A stretch of 64,000 nucleotides of DNA from Nelumbo lutea (lineage: Eukaryota; Streptophyta; Magnoliopsida; Proteales; Nelumbonaceae), in assembly GCA_022828595.1 (NCBI GenBank), contig JAKGHH010000003.1, positions 59,881,759-59,945,758 on the forward strand, in the 5' to 3' direction. Made by a program: the position numbers and the translations under genes. Below the pieces are notes generated by a model that worked only from the letters and a program-made list of their open reading frames with translations, ran no database searches and had not been told where the DNA came from. This document shows, in pieces, positions 1 through 11,900 of this stretch (position 1 is the first letter of the stretch; the number at the start of each line of letters is the position of its first letter).

Positions 1-880
1 CTCTCTCTTTGGATGCAGATGGGCTCCCCCACAGGATGTGGTAAATCTATTCAGCCCCTCTTTCCTGTATCAACGGAAGAAAGGGGGAAAATGTATATGA
101 AAGGCAGTGAGAGCAGCTACAGTATGGACTATTTGGGAGGAAAGAAACCTAAGAATCAGCTACAGTATGGACTATTTGGGAGGAAAGAAACCTAAGAATC
201 TTTTCAGGAAAAAGCAAAACAATGGAGGGAAGTTTTCGAAGCCATAAAAATTTCCCAAGAGAGAACAAACAACATTCTTTTCAGGAAAAAGCAGACATTG
301 GGTGAAGACCATGGAGATTTTTAGAAACTACTCCACGAATGAGATACCAAGGAATTGGGCTGAAATAGCATAAACAGATGTACCCAAAGTTCTTGAAAGC
401 ATGGAGTGGAAGCCACCAGCACGGAACAAACTAAAACTGAATTTCGATGGGAGTTCTCTTAGCAACCCTGGAAGGGCAGGCATGGGGATGGGGGTGTGTT
501 TAGAAATTATCTGGGTGTGGTGGTGGCACTCTAAAGATGTCTGAGCAGATAGGAACAACGGACTTAGAAATTGAAGGAGACTCTCTATTGGTCATTTCTT
601 GGCCAAAAACATCACATCAGCACCTTGGAAGCTCAAGTTTATTTTCAGAGAAATTGACACACTTGCAAGGAAGTTCAACTCTCAGTTTGGTTGGGTTAAA
701 AGGGATGCAAATGGGATAGTGGATACCCTAGCAAAACAAGGGGCAAATAGATCTTCATTGTATTGGGCAGAATTGTGACTGATTGTTGGAGATTGCAATT
801 TCCTATGTAATCTTTAGCTATTGTATCTTAATCTCTCTGTTATTAATGAAAGATTTTTACTGATAAAAATAAAATAAAAT
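1..880 (+). mobile_element. L1-type LINE 3' end with decayed RNase H domain
   Basis: A plant RNase H domain starts near 430 (KLNFDGSSLSNPG) and continues in another frame with LEIEGDS (about 564-584) and VDTLAKQG (about 718-745), then YWAEL and a stop at 777-779. The D, D and final D motifs are visible, but a frame change and loss of the conserved Glu region show decay. The A-rich tail near 865-880 marks the 3' end. Upstream, 1-230 looks like related sequence and holds a 43-bp tandem duplication. Confidence 0.75.
115..200 (+). repeat. 43-bp tandem duplication
   Basis: AGCTACAGTATGGACTATTT and the following bases occur at 115 and again at 158, a two-copy tandem repeat with period 43 inside the LINE remnant. 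Confidence 0.85.
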
Positions 881-2058
881 ACAAAGTGGGAAATGGTAGG
901 AGGGTTCTTTTTTGGAAGGATAACTGGTGTGAAGAGGGTCCCTTAAAAAATGTTTTTCTGGACCTGTTTGAAATCACCACAAACAAAAATGTTTGTGGCT
1001 GACTGTTTAGCCAAGTAAGGGGCAACGAGGGAACGTATTGGGCTCAGTTGTAATCTTTTTTAAGTTTTTGTAGGGTTGGAGAGGTCGCAGCTTGTGCCTC
1101 TCAAAGTGTCTCATGTAAAAGTTGCTTCTATTTTCTTTCTCTAATAAATTCTTCATTTATCACAAAAAAAAAATCACCACAAACAAAAATGCAACTGTTG
1201 CTGAATGTTTGGAAAGGCAGAATGGTCATTGCTCTTGGAACCCTCAGTTCAGAAGAAATTTAAATGATTGGGAGGTAGCATCCTTAATCAGATTGCTCCA
1301 GCTTCTGTATGACTCGAACATATCGGGAATAGGGGAAGATAAAAGAGTGTGGAGTTTTGAGAAGTCAGGTATGTTCTCTGTAAAAGCGTTTTTTAAAGCA
1401 GTTTCAGAGGAAGCTATATCTTTCCCAAGTCAGAGAATATGGGTTAGAACTGTGCCTTCAAAGATAGCCTTTTTTGTTTGGCTAGCCGTGCTGGATAAGA
1501 TTCTAACCAAGGATAATTTAGTCAAAAGAGGGTTAGAAGTGGTAGACATGGCATGTCCCCTATGTATTGGGAATGTGGAATCATCTAGTCATCTGATGTG
1601 GTTAAGAGTGGTGGAACTATTTGGTGCTAAGCTATGTTTCCCGGAAGATGTTAGGGGACTCATGGAAGCTTGGTGGGTGAGTGGTCTGAGTAAATCTGGA
1701 AAGGTGGCTTGGAGTATTATTCCTGCAGCTGTTCTGTGGGCTGTGTGGAGTGAAAGAAATAACAGATTATTTGAAGGAATTCAAAAATCAAAAGGAGATG
1801 TTCTGAGGAAAATTATGGGGATGATCCACTCATGGCTGACTGTACACCCATTGTTTAAAGACAGACATCCAAGTGTTTTTTTTGAGTCTAACTTTTTGTT
1901 TGTAAGGAGGTAGTAGCTTTTTTGTTTAGGGGATTGAGGGCTGTATGGGGCTTTTTTGGTTTCTTTGTATATACTCTGTTCATTTCTCTTTGTACGGGGG
2001 TTTCTTTAGTTGATTTTTAATGAAACCACTTTACTTTACAGTTTTCAAAAAAAAGAAG
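881..2058 (+). mobile_element. L1-type LINE fragment with zf-RVT domain, interrupted by a second LINE
   Basis: Coding-like sequence begins about 881 (VGNGRRVLFWKDNWCEEGPL), breaks at the nested insertion at 992-1170, and resumes at 1192 (ATVAECLERQNGHCSWN) in an open frame to a stop at 1911-1913. The second part is the zinc-binding reverse-transcriptase C-terminal domain (zf-RVT): VWSFEKSGMFSVKAFF, then RTVPSKIAFFVWLAVLDKIL and CPLC with a following HL. It ends in a 3' UTR and an A-rich tail near 2058. The open frame that seems to start at 1122 uses sequence of the inserted element and is not a real start. Confidence 0.85.
992..1170 (+). mobile_element. 5'-truncated LINE insertion with perfect 21-bp TSD
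   Basis: A 179-bp insert carries the tail of an RNase H frame (ADCLAK, a stop, then GATRERIGLSC), a 3' UTR and a terminal A-run. It is flanked by a 21-base direct repeat starting AAATCACCACAAACAAAAAT at 971-991 and 1171-1191. Removing the insert and one repeat rejoins the host LINE reading frame. Confidence 0.92.
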
Positions 2059-2061
2059 AAA

Positions 2062-2700
2062 GGTAACTAGAGCCAATCAAATCTTTAGTCAATCAAGGCA
2101 TACTTTCCCATAGATGGAAATTATCCAATGACTGAAGAGAGAATAATGGATGGTAAATTATTCTCTCCAAGAATGGTAGTAATTACAACCTTTCACTCTA
2201 AAACGAGTAAGGAGAGCTAATCAAATCCTTAATTAAGGGGATTAAGAGATTAGACCAGGAAATCTATAAATAGGGGTTCCCATCAAGAGGGAAGGGACTT
2301 TTGGGAGTCAAGAAGAAACTAAGTGAAGTTAGAAAGCTCTTGGGAAGAAGGAAGCACATACACCATCTTCTTGAGGGCAAAGCCAAAACTCTTGAAGTCT
2401 TGCAGAATCCTTTTCTTGATCAAGCTTTCAAAGCCCAATTGAAGGAAGCAATCTCAATCACTGTTTGAAGTACAGGAGCACGTCATCTGACCCTCGACTT
2501 CAACTCAAATCCAAATCTTCAAGTTATGAGAAGCACTGTCGGGAGAACCAGAGGTTCTATCTCTTTTGTAAGAGAGTTTCAAATCCAAAGAGTTTGTATC
2601 CCATTTATTTCAGATATAAAAAATCAATTTATTTGAATTTGTCTTCATTTTTCTTGTATTCAGAATTATACACGAAATTTGTGTCAACACACAGTATCTG
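2062..2700 (+). repeat. Possible solo LTR-like sequence
   Basis: After the LINE tail lies a sequence with a strong TATA-like CTATAAATAGGGG near 2264-2277, a purine-rich stretch downstream and a poly-pyrimidine end. It ends near TTTGTGTCAACA about 2692. This is the usual look of an LTR promoter region, but I find no second copy, clear TG start or target duplication. A short frame at 2465-2701 looks like nothing known. Confidence 0.3.
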
Positions 2701-5238
2701 ATGATTACACCTCAAGGCGTGATCTTATGCATCTACACTGTGCTGTCCAATATAGCCTTAAATACACCCAGATTAGCAAAGGCAAACTTTCTACTGCCAG
2801 ATGCCATTCGAGTCAGTGCTACATGGACTCTCCAAAATGAGTGTCCATGTTAAACGTTTCACTGAGTTGGTATTTTTCATCTTGCCAAACCTGACATGTC
2901 TGATACTCTGATTCTGACTCCCTTGTCTGAATCCATGTGGCATTGCTGTTACCAGATCTGATCAAATTCCCAACTGTTATGTAATGGAACATATCGTTCC
3001 CTCTGAACTGCCCCTTCTTCTTAATGAATGGCACTCCACTAGCATTTCTTGAAAGTTCTAAAACCCTGTACTTATACTATTGATCTTTGGTTTTGGCATG
3101 TTTGACTTGTACTACTATCGTCTTCCATGCCATTTAGAAAAATCAGTTGTCTGTTGTGTTATCCTTTCCCAGTCCCAATGATTTATTTACTTAAAATTTT
3201 GAACTCTTCTTTAATCTTTATTTGGCATTAGAATTTTGAACTCAAGATTGTCTAGATTAAGTATTATAATTGTTAAAAGTAGTAGAAGTGGGATAATATT
3301 TTTAGTTACTGTTTTTCTTTCTTATATCTCTTATTTAATTTATGGACATATTGTTATTGGGCCATTGGCCTACTGTAGTTTTTCATTAGAAAGAGGATAT
3401 TAAGGTGAGGAAAAGAAAAATGAGTGAGGTAGAGTGATTAAAAAGAAATGTGGAGGGGGACAAAACTTTTGGTGTAAAGGCATAGGATAGTTGTCAAGGC
3501 ATTACCAAGGTGATTAGGCACCCACCTAGGCTATTAAAAGAACAAGGTAGCCACCTTATTATTATATCATTATTATGGTTACATCTTTCTGATATGTTTG
3601 TTAATACATTTTATTGTATACTATAAACTTTGTTTTAGAGTTTTACTTATCCAAGGGTTTTGAGAAGGGAAAAGGAAAGAAAGAAGGGTAGAGAGGTTTC
3701 TTTTTTTATTTCTTCTACTCCTTTCTCGCTCTCTCTCTTACATTAAATAAAACAGTGGCTCTACTCTTGTTCTTTTTTCTTCGCTTTCTATCTTAAATTT
3801 TTATCATATTAATTTATAGCCTTCTTTAGCTGCTAATATTATATTTAATTGCTCTATTTTTTATATTTAATCGTTCTTTTAAACATTTATTTTTGGAACT
3901 ATTGAAATTTAAGTATTTAAAATGCTATTGTCTTTTAGATATGACGATTTTTCATGTTTTGAGAGGAAACCTAATGTTAATAAAGGGAATTGCTATTTTT
4001 TCAATTAACATGCATTCTCATTGATATATAAAATAAAACTATGGAACTAACCAAAATTTAGTTTATTTATTTTATAAAATTCTTATTGCCTAGGTGTCTA
4101 GGGACCCCACTACTGTCCAGAATTGCCTAGATTCCTTGAAAACCTTTTTGGGATAATTATTTTGAAAATTTTGAGTTCCTGGTTGTGTGTAATTCAGATT
4201 GCCCTGCATGTTTTTGTGAGTCAATAATCACAGATGAACAATGCTAGATTGCTTTGGAGTTGAGAACTTGAGAGTGGAGACAGAGGGGGTTGGGCTTGGT
4301 GTTATCAATAGTATATCCATGAGGCTAATGGGATGGCCAATTCTTGGATGGGAGTTTATGGGTGGAGGGAAATAGGAAGGAGTAAATTATGTTGAGGTTT
4401 GGCTCTACCTGTTCAATGTCTATTTTCTTTTTATGTGTCGGGGGGAGGGCAGGTGGTGGTGGTGGTGGCTGCATGACTGAATCAATGTCTATTTTATTTA
4501 GGCCTTTGATGCCAGTGAGTTCATGTGTTAATTCCCATTCTAATAGAACTTTCTGCTATTTTGGGTTCAGATCGGATCAAGATGCAACCATCTGATTGAA
4601 GGTACCTTGGACTGGACCTGGTTGGATGAGTGGTTTAATAGGTGTTCTGTAGTCCAAAACCCCTGTTTGGGATCAAATAAGTTAGCAAAATTTGCATGAA
4701 ATACTCTTTTGAGATTATCTGATAGGTATAGTGTAGTCTGAGACATATTCTGTGATCATATAAATTAGCATGTAGTTGATCTTTTTTTTTTATCAGTATT
4801 GTTGACTTTTTTTAATGAACAGAAAATCTACAAATATTTGTGTATAGTCTGTGGCTGTGTGTTTGTGTATGTGCACAAGACGAGTATTTTTTTTTGGTAA
4901 TTGAAATGTGATTTTTATTATGTAGTTGTAAGAAAAGCATAAATGTGAATAAATGATCACATAAACAATTTATTTGAGAATATTAAGGGTTATAAAGAAG
5001 CCATTGCATTCTGACAAATGATTTAATAACTCTTTTTTTGATAAATTATTTAATAACTAGTAGGAGGCTCTAAATGTTAATTAGTACCTAAAAATGGCTT
5101 TAAATATGTTAAGGGGTGCTGAGATGTTCATTCCAGCTGTGGCCCTTAAGAGCATCGTATGTTTTTTATAATACCTACACATAAAATCCAACTATTTAGG
5201 TTTTCTACAAGTTGCTAATAGGGATTTCCTTGTTGTAG
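2701..5238. other. No gene seen; AT-rich intronic or upstream DNA
   Basis: I looked here for the CLASP exon that should precede 5239 and for the N-terminal TOG exons, and found none. The sequence is AT-rich with small frames lacking known motifs. A 21-bp copy of a CLASP exon sequence sits at 5116-5136. The stretch is probably CLASP intron. Confidence 0.5.
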
Positions 5239-5926
5239 GCTTGCCATCTTTTGAACTTGTTATCAAAAGAGCTTCTAGGTGATTTTGAGGCGTGTGCTGA
5301 GATGTTCATTCCAGTAAGTTCATATTGTTCAGGTGGATTGTGGTTGTAATGTCTTCTAATAGCTGTTCTGACGTTTCCCCTGGAATTACTATGTTCAGGT
5401 GCTTTTCAAGCTTGTTGTAATAACTGTACTTGTTATTGCTGAGTCTGCAGACAACTGCATAAAAACGGTATACACAAGCAATAACTGTACTTGTTATTGC
5501 TGAGTCTGCAGATAACTGTACTTTATTTCACAGTTAGTTGCTATATATGTGTTATCATTTTCTGTGTCTAAACTTGTAGTTTGTGTTTCTTTTTTTTTTT
5601 TTTCCTTTTGTTTATGTATCTTTTGGGGTTTCCAGATGTTGCGAAATTGTAAGGTTGCCCGTGTGCTCCCTCGAATTGCTGACTGTGCAAAGAATGACCG
5701 TAGTGCAGTTCTCCGTGCTAGGTATGATCTCGCATTTTATTAAATAGACAAGCAAATGGCTTTTCCTTTTTTTACAGTTATCATTTTTTTTCTTTTTTCC
5801 CATTGCAGGTGCTGCGAATATGCACTTCTGGTTCTAGAATATTGGGCTGATGCACCTGAAATACATCGATCAGCTGATCTTTATGAAGACCTTATAAGAT
5901 GCTGTGTAGCAGATGCAATGAGTGAG
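5239..5926 (+). CDS. CLASP: CLASP exons a-d (partial TOG domain)
   Basis: Four small exons, 5239-5313 (starts ACHLLNLLSKELLGDFEAC), 5399-5467 (VLFKLVVITVLVIAESADN), 5636-5721 (MLRNCKVARVLPRIADCAK) and 5809-5926 (contains LYEDLIRCCVADAMSE). Together they code 116 residues of HEAT-like helices from the second TOG domain. The Arg codon at the third junction is split AG|G. Acceptors are preceded by clear T-rich tracts. Fragments of the first two exons are copied into adjacent non-coding sequence at 5116-5136 and 5480-5518. Confidence 0.93.
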
Positions 5927-8900
5927 GTATTTGTTGGATATGAGTGTAGGGAAGTGGAGTTGTTTTAATAGTCTATAATTATTATTTATATGGCTAATTA
6001 AAAGTTTAAAACTATGCGGTTTTGTAATATTCTAGCATCATAACACAGAAAAATTTCCAAACTCTAATGCTTGAAGCCCAATTACACAAGCAATATGTAG
6101 GCATCTTTCAAAAGCTGCAAAAGAAAGCTCTAGAGAACTATGAGTTATAGGGCTGCAGACAGTATCTGTTTGTCTGATGTTAAATTTGTATGCTATCCAA
6201 AGTTGATATTGTGTCAAATTTGTATCTATTAGTTAAGTTGGTTTGAGCATTTCTATGTTTACTAGAGAGTTATAGGTTCAAATCTCATAGAAGTTATTTT
6301 GTTTTATTTTATTCATGATGTATAATATCAAAGCCATTTCTAGTTCATTTTGTTTATAAAATATAATAGTGTTTTTTTTTTGTTTAATTTGTTAACGGTA
6401 TGCAGTATCCTAATCTGATCAAAGGATCCATAACTACAGCCGAACCTACCTCGGCAGCCTCCCTCTCAAATGGTTAAGGAAAAACTTGACTTACCTCTGC
6501 AGAAAACTGTCATTGCTCTCACTCCTATTTACTCCTTCAAATCCACCTGAACCCGGGGAATCCATCCATGTCTCCTTTAACTCCTCCTTTGACTTCTCTG
6601 CTACCCCATAAATTGAATCACCCACAAAAGGACTTATTTTCTTCTACATCTCTGCAACCACCTGAGCACCCTCGATTTTATCTCCCCCGGGAACCAATGA
6701 ACATTGAACAGTCAACCGTGATACAATTGATTGGTAACCAGGTGACAAAGCTTCACTATTCACTTCTTCGACCGACCCGAAGGGCTTCACAAAAACCTTC
6801 CCTTCTTGTTCAAGACCATGACATTAGGAGCCCTTTCTTTTTCCAAACCAAGGCTATCCTTAATTGCAAACTCAACCCCATCAGTTATAAGAGGGTTGAC
6901 AGTAGGCCTTGCTTGATCTACTCCCCATGTTCTGTAGTCACTGAACCAGCCCACATAACTCTACTCCCCAAGTTCTGTAGTCACTGAACCAGCCCACTTA
7001 ACTCTACTCTCCATGTGCCTTTCAAAAACTCCCTCTTGGCCTTTACTAGGCCCATCTGACCCCTTCTATTTCTCCGCCTAATCAGCCTTTCATCTTCTCC
7101 ACATTAATGCTTCAGCTGATGTGTCCTTCAATTGAAGCTCCCACTTCTTTTCCATGTCTGGAATTCCAAAATTGCCCCCATTTTCAACCTTGATTCTTCC
7201 TGGTGTCCAACTTTTTGTTTCCACCTCCTTCAAACCCGAAAACCATCTTTCTCTGCTGAGATAGCTCCATTTGATCTGATCTTACTTACACCATCTTAAA
7301 GGATAGCTCCCCTCCACCACCACTCTTTAATCAAACCATTCACCCACATAGCAAAAAGCCAAAGAAGAAGGAATCACATGTATTTCTGTCTTCAATCAAG
7401 ATTTGCACTGCAAATAAATCCTTCCAGGATTTTGTTCAATGATCAGCCCTTCTAATGCTACCACACACCACCTCTCCAATCACTCGAAAGGATTGTATGC
7501 ACCATGCATGGACGGAATCCCAAAAGTACTAATCCAAACTAAGCTAGTGGTACCAACATTCCTAATCGCTCCATCCAAAGTCTTGTTCCCATGAAAGCAC
7601 CTCTTCAGCCTCCACTTTACTGTTAAAGATAAAGAGAAGAAAACCTAGCATTAAGTCTTCTGACCTTGATTTCCTCCTTTGCTTTCCATTCGGCATTCAC
7701 CCAAGCAGCAACAACTTCCACGCCTGGGTCTGAGTTCACAAATTTCCCAGCCAAACATCTAACAATTTTAATCTCTCAGTCAGATTACCAACTCAATCAA
7801 GCAGCATTTCATTCACCCGACCAAATTTTCAAGCTCTAGCATCCAGATTGAACATCTCATTCTGATGGATGTGGAGATTAGCTATCTCTTTTGTTAATAT
7901 TTTGTTTGAGTGGATTTAGAAAACCTATATTTATGTATTAGTCAATGGCTACAGCGAAATGGCTTATTGCCTTAAACTTTCCAAGTTTCCCTCATATTTG
8001 CATATACATATTGGTTTATGTTTACCTCCATAGAGACGTTTCTTGGGTCTGTTCCCCTCTCAGAAAAAAAAAGAAAAGAAAAGAAAATTTGAACGAGAGC
8101 CAATATACTTTGTAAAGAAGCACAGCTATCTTGGAGTGGGTGTGAAGGACCCTAGCAGCACCTGATCGACAAGTTTCCTTGGCAAGAAACTTTTAGAATT
8201 AAGCTCTGCTTTATCTTCTTTCGGAGAGATATGAACTACTGATCTTGGAATGGCATGTGGGGTCAACCATGCTATGAGGTGCTAATTACTCAAATTGTGG
8301 ATTTTGAAGCGTGGGTGTTCCTCCAGGCATTACCGTCATATATAGAGTATTTCAGTTCTTAGTTGTAACTTTTAAATGCTTACTAAATACTAATCAATTC
8401 ATGCGGTATAATTTTGTTTCAGTGATTGTATCTTTTGCTATTGGATGCGATTTGACACATATCAGCCAATATGGTGTACCCTTGATCTATTTTTGAAAAA
8501 AAAAAAAAAACTATGAAAAAGACTTCCATAAGGTACAAGGTACTGATATACCCCTTCTGACATATCAGGTGTATCGATACTTTGAACCTTGGATATGGTA
8601 CCCTTGTACACGTATCCAGGAATCATAGGTCAAAACTATTTACAAGGCTTTATTTAACTGAGTTGAGTTGTCAAAAATTATAGGTACGATCAACTGCAAG
8701 AACTTGCTACCGAATGTTTGCTAAAACTTGGCCTGAACGTTCCCGCCGCCTTTTCTTGTCATTTGATCCAGTCATACAAAGGGTATTAACTTTCTTCTGT
8801 TTATCCATGACCTTCATGTTTTCATTGTTGAACCATGTGATTGATTTGATACATAATTGCACAGATCATAAATGATGAAGATGGGGGTATGCACAGAAGA

Positions 8901-11900
8901 TATGCTTCTCCTTCACTCCGTGAAAGAGGTGTGCAGTTGTCACGTGCTCCATCACAGGCTTCTGCTCCTTCAAATTTACCAGGATATGGAACTTCTGCTA
9001 TTGTTGCCATGGACAGGAGTGCAAGTCTGCCATCAGGGGCATCCCTTTCTTCTGGTCTGCTTCTGTCACAAGCAAAATCAGTAGGAAAAGGTACTGAAAG
9101 AAGCCTTGAAAGTGTGCTCCATGCAAGCAAACAGAAGGTTACAGCAATTGAAAGCATGCTTAGAGGTTTAGATATGTCTGAGAAACATGGTTCAGCTATG
9201 CGGTCAACTAGCTTGGATCTAGGTACAAATAATTTCTTGATTTCTTATATCATTTAGTAAAATGTTTTTTTTTATTTGTAAAAATGGTTATTTACATGAA
9301 ATCGGTACTTTTGGAGTAACTTGAACATTATAAAACCACTATCCTAATGACTGAGACGTAGCATTATGTTCCTGGGTTCATCTTCAGAATTATTGTGAAT
9401 GGCTAATTTTGTTACCTGTTATTGGCCCTAGTGCAGGAGTTGACCCTCCGTCATCTCGTGATCCACCATTCCCAGCAGCTGTTACTGCTTCAAATCATGT
9501 CACAAGTTCAGTGCTATCAGATACAACTGCACTTAATGTTGCTAAAGGAAGTAGTCGTAATGGTGGGTTGATTTTGTCTGATCTGATCACTTCTCAGATT
9601 CAAACATCCAAAGATCCTGGGAAGAAGTTATCTTACCTTGGTAATCTGGCAACTGAGCCTCTGTCAGCATTATCATTGCCTTATACAGCAAAAAGAGCTC
9701 CAGAAAGATTACCAGAAGGAAGTTCTATTGAAGAGAATACTGATATCAGGGGGAATAGACGATTTTTAAATGCTCATATTGACAGGCAGTACTTGGATAC
9801 ACCTTATAAAGATTCAAGTTTTAGAGATGCACAGAACAACTATATTCCAAATTTCCAGCGGCCACTTTTGAGAAAGCATGTAACTGGGAGGATCTCTTCA
9901 AGTGGTAGAAACAGTTTTGATGATAGCCAGCTGCCACTTGGTGAAATGTCAAGCTATATGGATGGTCCAGCATCTCTCAGTGAAGCTCTGACTGAAGGTC
10001 TTAGTCCTAGTTCTGATTGGTGTGCTAGGGTTGCTGCTTTTAATTATCTTCGAACCTTGCTGCAGCAAGGACCAAAAGGTATTCAAGAAGTTACACAGAG
10101 CTTTGAGAAGGTCATGAAATTATTTTTCCAACACTTGGATGATCCCCACCATAAAGTTGCACAGGCAGCACTTTCAACACTTGCTGAGATAATTCCAGCA
10201 TGCAGAAAGCCTTTTGAAAGTTATATGGAAAGGATCTTACCGCATGTTTTCTCACGGTTGATTGATCCAAAGGAGTTAGTTCGGCAGCCTTGTTCTACAA
10301 CCTTGGAAATTGTTAGCAAGACTTATGGTATAGATTCTCTTCTACCTGCTTTGCTCCGATCATTGGATGAACAACGGTCTCCAAAGGCAAAACTGGCTGT
10401 CATTGAGTTTGCTAATAATTCCTTCAACAAGCATGCTATGAATTCTGAAGGTCCTGGTAACAGTGGCATTTTAAAGTTATGGCTTGCTAAGTTGACTCCT
10501 TTGGCCCATGATAAGAATACAAAACTGAAGGAAGCAGCTATTACTGGAATAATATCTATTTATTCTCATTTTGATTCAACATCAGTCTTGAATTTTATCC
10601 TCAGCCTATCAGTTGAAGAACAGAATTCCTTGAGACGAGCACTTAAGCAATACACTCCTCGTATAGAGGTCGACTTGATGAATTTTCTGCAGAACAAGAA
10701 AGAACGACAACGCTCCAAATCTTTGTATGACCAGTCAGATGTTGTTGGAACTTCATCTGAAGAAGGATATGCTGGTGTGTTGAAGAAAGGTCATCTTTTT
10801 GGAAGGTATTCTGCTGGTTCAATTGATAGTGATAGTGGAAGGAAGTGGAATTCTGCACAAGAGTCGACCCAGATTGCTAGTTCTATCGGTCAAGTTTCTT
10901 CTGATGAAAATCAGGAGCACTTCTATCAGAGTTTTGATTCTGGGTCCCATACTGAATTTCTTAGTTCTAAAGGCAAGGATCTGAAGTTCAATGCTAGTAC
11001 CATGAGAGAAAATGTTGGATCCTTGACATGCCGAACTGAAAATGTAGATCATAACATAGGTGTTGAGAGTTCTCTGTCAACTCCACGTCTGGACATAAAT
11101 GGACTGATGAACTCTAACCGAATGGGAATGACTGGATTGACACTTGGTACTGAGGGTTCTCCTGAGGTGGATGTTGATCAAGAGAAACTGGCAGCAATTA
11201 AAGTCAGCTCCACTCCAGATTCAGGACCTAGTATTCCTCGAATCCTCCACCAGGTAAGTTCTGAGGAGAAACAGTATCTGCTCCATCGACTGTGGCTTAT
11301 GGTAGTTATAGGAAAATTCGAAATGCATCATATTCATCAGAGATTTTCTGTTTGTAGATTGGAAATGATGAAAGTTCAAGCGCGAGCAAACGTACAGCAC
11401 TTCAGCAGCTGGTTGATGCTTCTATTGCTAATGACCATTCTGTGTGGACCAAGGTATGATGTCCATGATATCTGGATATGTTTCCCTAGCATATGTTCTG
11501 TGGTACCTGATACTGTATGGGCATTTCTAATACTAACTTGTGGTGTTAAGACTTGTAAGATATTTAAAATGAGAAACTATCAAAAATCTGTAATTGTTTG
11601 AAGCATAGCTTGAAAAGGTTGACATATAATCATGATATATGCATATTAAGTGGGATACTTGTGCCTGTATATGTGTTTGGCTTTGGGATATAAGGAATGG
11701 AAAGTCATATGATTCATATCCCTGTATTCCAGTCATGTCTAGGTATCCATATCTGAGCATCATGGTATAATGTAAATGCAAGTTTTTTTAGTATGATGTG
11801 AATGTTTTTTTTTTTTTTTGATACGTGAATGAAAATGCAAGTTTTTTTATGTCCAAAAATATGTTGATCTTTCAGTTATTGGTTTCTGAAAACTTATTTA

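Noticed and set aside
1122..1191. Apparent start of a 263-codon gene at 1122
   Set aside because: The first part is the 3' tail of the inserted LINE and the A-run; true zf-RVT coding sequence resumes only at 1192.
6568..6987. 139-codon + strand frame in a CLASP intron
   Set aside because: Pro/Leu-rich composition and location in an apparently antisense LINE ORF1 remnant make it a likely shadow.
11254..11601. Extension of the large CLASP exon by 116 codons
   Set aside because: A strong donor at 11254 and the conserved exon at 11358-11453 show that this is intron read-through.
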